From: Chiridota heheva
Taxonomy: Eukaryota; Echinodermata; Holothuroidea; Apodida; Chiridotidae
Length of the DNA stretch: 64,000 bases
Reading direction: 5' to 3'
Assembly (NCBI GenBank): GCA_020152595.1
Contig: JAIGNY010002230.1
Span: 302,001-366,000, forward strand
Below the pieces are notes generated by a model. The model was given only the letters and a program-made list of their open reading frames with translations, searched no databases and had not been told where the DNA came from. Positions 60,901 to 64,000 of the stretch are shown piece after piece. The position numbers and the translations under genes were made by a program. The number at the start of each line of letters is the position of its first letter. Position 1 is the first letter of the stretch.

Positions 60901-63440
60901 ACAATGAAAGGTGCGTCAAAACATTGAAAGGCGCGTCAAAACATTGAAAGGCACGTCAAAACATTGAAAGGCACGTCAAAACATTGAAAGGCACGTCAAA
61001 ACATTGAAAGGCACGTCAAAACATTGAAAGGCACGTCAAAACATTGAAAGGCGTCAAAACATTGAAAGGCACGTCAAAACATTGAAAGGCACGTCAAAAC
61101 ATTGAAAGGCACGTCAAAACATTGAAAGGCACGTCAAAACATTGAAAGGCACGTCAAAACATTGAAAGGCACGTCAAAACATTGAAAGGCACGTCAAAAC
61201 ATTGAAAGGCACGTCAAAACATTGAAAGGCACGTCAAAACATTGAAAGGCACGTCAAAACATTGAAAGGCGCGTCAAAACATTGAAAGCACGCACGTCAA
61301 AACATTGAAAGGCACGTCAAAACATTGAAAGGCACGTCAAAACATTGAAAACATTGGCGCGTCAAAACATTGAAAGGCACGTCAAAACATTGAAAGGCAC
61401 GTCAAAACATTGAAAGGCACGTCAAAACATTGAAAGGCGCGTCAAAACATTGAAAAAACGTCAAAACATTGAAAGGCACGTCAAAACATTGAAAGGCACG
61501 TCAAAACATTGAAAGGCACGTCAAAACATTGAAAGGCACGTCAAAACATTGAAAGGCACGTCAAAACATTGAAAGGCACGTCAAAACATTGAAAGGCACG
61601 TCAAAACATTGAAAGGCGTCAAAACATTGAAAGGCACGTCAAAACATTGAAAGGCGTCAAAACATTGAAAGGCACGTCAAAACATTGAAAGGCACGTCAA
61701 AACATTGAAAGGCACGTCAAAACATTGAAAGGCACGTCAAAACATTGAAAGGCACGTCAAAACATTGAAAGGCACGTCAAAACATTGAAAGGCACGTCAA
61801 AACATTGAAAGGCACGTCAAAACATTGAAAGGCACGTCAAAACATTGAAAGGCACGTCAAAACATTGAAAGGCGTCAAAACATTGAAAGGCGTCAAAACA
61901 TCAAAGGCGCGTCAAAACATTGAAAGGCACGTCAAAACATTGAAAGGCACGTCAAAACATTGAAAGGCACGTCAAAACATTGAAAGGCACGTCAAAACAT
62001 TGAAAGGCACGTCAAAACATTGAAAGGCACGTCAAAACATTGAAAGGCACGTCAAAAAACATTGAAAGGCGTCAAAACATTGAAAGGCACGTCAAAACAT
62101 TGAAAGGCACGTCAAAACATTGAAAGGCACGTCAAAACATTGTCAAAGGCACGTCAAAACATTGAAAGGTGCGTCAAAACATTGAAAGGCACGTCAAAAA
62201 AACATTGAAAGGCACGTCAAAACATTGAAAATGGTGCATCAAAACATTGAAAGGCACGTCAAAACATTGAAAGGCATCAAAACATTGAAAGTGCGTCAAA
62301 ACATTGAAAGGCATCAAACGTCAAAACATTGAAAGGCACGTCAAACATTCAAAGGCACGTCAAAACATTGAAAGGCACGTCAAAAATTGAAAGGCATCGT
62401 CAAAACATTGAAAGGCACGTCAAAACATTGAAAGGCACGTCAAAACATTGAAAGGCACGTCAAAACATTGAAAGGCACGTCAAAACATTGAAAGGTGCAC
62501 GTCAAAACATTGCATCAAAAAGGCACGTCAAAACATTGAAAGGGCGTCAAATGGTCGTTAAACATTGCAGTCAAAAATTGGTGCGTCAAAACATTGAAAG
62601 GTGCATCAAATGGTGCGTCAAAACAGCGTCAAAACAGTGAAAGGTGCGTTAAATGGTGCGTCAAAACATTGAAAGGTGCGTTAAATGGTGCGTCAAAACA
62701 TTGAAAGGTGCATCAAATGCATCAAATGGTCAAACGTCCAAACATTGCATCAAATGGTGCATCAAAGTTAAAACATTGCGTCAAATGGTGCGTCAAAACA
62801 TTGAAAGGTGCGTCAAAGGGTCAAAACATTGTCCAAACATTGGTAAAATCAAAGGTGCGTTCAAAAATGGTGCGTCCAAACATTGAAAGGTGCGGAAAAT
62901 GGTGCGTCCAAACATTGAAAGGTGCGTCAAATGGTGCGTCTAAACATTGAAAGGTGCGTCAAATGGTGCGTCAAAACATTGAAAGGTGCGTCAAATGGTG
63001 CGTCAAACATTGAAAGGTGCGTTAAATGGTGCGTCCAAACATTAAAAGGTGCGGAGCCCAAACATTGAAAGGTGCGTTAAATGGTGCATCCAAACACTGA
63101 AAGGTGCGGAGCTCAAACATTGAAAGGTGCGTTAAATGTTGCGTCTAAACACTGAAAGGTGTTGAGTCCAAACATTGAAAGTTGCGTTAAATGGTGCGGT
63201 CTAAACATTAAAAGGTGCGGTAAATGGTGCATCCAAACATTAAAAGGTGCGTTAAGTGGTAAGTCCAAACATTGAAAGGTGCGTTAAATGGTGCGTCCAA
63301 ACATTGAAAGGTGCGTTAAATGGTGCATCAAAACATTGAAAGGTGCGTTAAAGCATTAAAAAGTGCGTCAAAACATTGAAAGGTGCGTCAAGCATTGAAA
63401 GGTGCGGTAAATGGTGCGTCAAAACATTGAAAGATGCGTC
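57905..63440 (+). repeat. 20-bp satellite array (GGTGCGTCAAAACATTGAAA)n, 5.5 kb
   Basis: Roughly 260 tandem units of 20 bp with visible zones. The edges (57,905-58,620 and 62,530-63,440) mix 12-bp and 20-bp segments (GGTGCGTCAAAT plus the 20-mer, 32 bp). The interior has uniform 20-bp blocks: CAATACATT variants at about 58,680-59,190, CAAAACATT with GGTGCG to about 60,210, GGCGCG to about 60,830, and GGCACG to about 62,480. Frames such as PFNVLT or QNIERR repeats are artefacts. Confidence 0.97.
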
Positions 63441-63449
63441 AAATGCTGT

Positions 63450-64000
63450 TGTCAAAAAACTTGTGATCTGGTAAATAGAAAAAAGGGAATACTTGAGTTA
63501 TTTGACACGGGCTACTAAAAAAAGAATGTAAGAAGACATTTATCTGTCAGGGAAATATCACATAAGGGTTTGAAGATGTTGGATTGAAAGAAAAGTCGTG
63601 CGTATATTGCAGTTGGTAATGCCACATAATAATGTTGAAAAACAAATGTAGTGTAATTATCTAAAGGACCATGGACATCTAGCAGATTTAAGATCTGCGA
63701 AAAAGCATGGAATTCCGAGTAAAACAAGTCTTTACAATTTGTAAGCTTATCTAATGTTCAAGTTATGACTAAACAAAGTTTCAAGATTTGTTCATTTGTG
63801 CGGAATTCAAGTTGTGATAAAGTAATCAAAATCTGTATTTAATTAAGAATGAGACACAAAACTGAAATGTGTCATTAATAACAAGAAGAGTTTGTCGTAA
63901 AAAGTAGTTGGGCTTATTAGAAAAACAAGGTTCTTGATATATTTTAGGCCGACGGTTTGAAACCAGACCTCTTAGGCTACGAATAAAAAAAAAAATAGGC
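63450..64000. other. AT-rich stretch without a gene
   Basis: I see no gene or repeat after the satellite ends. Confidence 0.5.

Noticed and set aside
57905-63440. CRISPR array
   Set aside because: The 20-bp units are directly adjacent with no unique spacers, and the context is eukaryotic.

Overview
The window is animal genomic DNA, most likely from a marine invertebrate deuterostome. It is AT-rich with intron-scale non-coding stretches, one recognisable spliced exon of a Ly6/uPAR-type (three-finger) surface protein, two decayed non-LTR retrotransposon 3' ends, many short non-autonomous DNA transposons, and very large tandem-repeat blocks. The recurrent palindrome TAGGCCTA and the style of the transposons suggest an ambulacrarian or cephalochordate, but the sequence does not prove this. 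There is no bacterial-style gene organisation. Nearly all long open frames are by-products of repeats.

Layout. 1-334 is an AT then GA microsatellite. 335-20,200 is AT-rich DNA holding the Ly6-like terminal exon (1,212-1,477), a piggyBac-like repeat (1,770-2,367), a family of elements with CAGTYCGG ends and 5-bp target duplications, a family with TTAA/AGG ends, an element with internal repeats carrying POU octamers (about 12,855-13,945), microsatellites, minisatellites and one reverse-transcriptase fragment (17,143-17,640).

20,225-43,110 is one very large composite structure. A left arm of AT-rich sequence plus satellites (20,225-27,700) and a right arm (37,930-43,110) carry homologous sequence in opposite orientation. 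Between them lies a roughly 9.5-kb GC-rich, T-depleted minisatellite block (28,390-37,930). The satellites of both arms reduce to one 23-bp module (23, 24, 46 = 2x23 and 69 = 3x23 bp units), and the GC-rich units may descend from it.

43,111-57,640 is again AT-rich, with a second reverse-transcriptase fragment inside a 185-bp tandem repeat, an inverted copy of the 7.8-8.9 kb repeat, a tRNA-like sequence, and further transposon copies. 57,905-63,440 is a 5.5-kb array of a 20-bp satellite with clear internal zonation. The last 550 bp are unremarkable.

Apart from the Ly6-like exon I see no host gene I can support. The interest of the window lies in its repeat architecture.
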